A stretch of DNA of 64,000 nt from an uncultured Microbacterium sp. (GTDB lineage Bacteria; Actinomycetota; Actinomycetes; Actinomycetales; Microbacteriaceae): contig NZ_CANLCY010000004.1 in the NCBI RefSeq assembly GCF_947489255.1, forward strand, positions 558,001 to 622,000, in the 5' to 3' direction. Of this stretch, positions 63,803 through 64,000 are shown piece by piece. Within the stretch, counting starts at the first letter, position 1. Every line of letters begins with the position of its first letter. The notes below the pieces were generated by a model. That model was not told the origin of the DNA. It did not search any database and worked only from the letters and a program-made list of their open reading frames with translations. The position numbers and the translations under genes are program-made.

Positions 63803-63818
63803 CACCGCCGGCGACCCT

Positions 63819-63872
63819 CCGAGCGGGCCGTTTCAGGAAGTTTCTCGCGACTTTCCGGGGCGGCCCGCTCGG
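63819..63872 (+). terminator. Compound inverted repeat downstream of pgi
   Basis: CCGAGCGGGCCG (63819-63830) pairs perfectly with CGGCCCGCTCGG (63861-63872) around a 30-nt interior that can form its own weaker stem (GGAAGT with ACTTTCC). Probably the pgi terminator. The remaining bases to 64000 contain no gene I can support. Confidence 0.6.
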
Positions 63873-64000
63873 CGTATCCGGTGACCGCGCTCCTCGATCC
63901 GATCGGCACGGTTCCGGACGCCTCGGCAGCGAGGAGAAAAAGCCCGATCAGGCTGTGAAAGAGATTCACTGGATCGCGCAGGCGGCGGCGCGGTCGATGG

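Noticed and set aside
63781..63969. 62-codon minus-strand ORF after pgi
   Set aside because: It overlaps the pgi 3' end and the terminator repeat, lacks a ribosome binding site and has no recognisable domain.

Overview
This 64 kb window comes from a high-GC Gram-positive chromosome, almost certainly an actinobacterium of the family Microbacteriaceae and most likely Microbacterium. That is inferred from the gene order divIVA-lspA-pseudouridine synthase-dnaE-hisD-nrdR-pyrD, from the actinobacterial cytochrome bc-aa3 genes (lipoprotein CtaC, CtaF, di-haem QcrC, three-helix Rieske QcrA, C-terminally extended QcrB), and from very strong G/C use at third codon positions. I see no rRNA, tRNA, insertion sequence, prophage or CRISPR array. 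Gene density is high, with no gap over about 300 bases.

Layout. 0-10 kb: cell division, lipoprotein processing, replication, histidine, nucleotide regulation and pyrimidine genes, all on +. 10-16 kb: DUF3043 protein (-), M20 dipeptidase, an ErpA-type Fe-S carrier, then ctaC-ctaD-ctaF and a PP2C phosphatase. 17-23 kb: prolyl aminopeptidase, a rhodanese, and the ctaE-qcrC-qcrA-qcrB operon (-), so the two halves of the respiratory supercomplex are about 3 kb apart on opposite strands. 23-30 kb: trpD, PHP protein, 5'-3' exonuclease, YchJ, an oxidoreductase and an isocitrate-lyase-superfamily gene, and a Lon-substrate-binding-like protein. 29-39 kb: FUSC exporter with an HxlR regulator and a divergent oxidoreductase, small membrane and zinc-finger proteins, an MFS exporter, an ACT protein, a fatty acid desaturase, and cspA preceded by a small ORF. 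39-51 kb: photolyase-like protein with DUF2256, catalase, a glycosyltransferase-phosphatase pair, tRNA hydroxylase trhO with a peptidase and an acetyltransferase, a carotenoid-desaturase-like oxidoreductase, msrB-msrA and an SDR. 51-64 kb: a two-gene unknown operon facing a WYL regulator, a flavin-based redox module (ferric-reductase-like protein, FMN-binding protein, ApbE), a two-component system, a Tat-exported intradiol-dioxygenase-like lipoprotein followed by tatA-tatC-tatB, a Nudix hydrolase and pgi.

The most system-like region is 53.9-61.3 kb: a membrane electron-transfer chain with its own flavinyltransferase, a two-component system, and a Tat translocase directly behind a predicted Tat lipoprotein. 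No wholly new system is proven here.

The strongest unexplained signal is at DNA level. The heptamer GGATGCC (GGCATCC on the other strand) occurs about one hundred times by manual count, often forcing codons that are otherwise rare (GAT, GCA, CAT), is nearly absent from the respiratory genes, and forms a roughly 30-bp-periodic array at 28.5 kb. A second pattern is the number of start codons placed 7-8 nt behind an actinobacterial -10 hexamer, which predicts leaderless mRNAs. Terminator hairpins often carry a TTTCGTCGTT-like tail instead of a U-tract.
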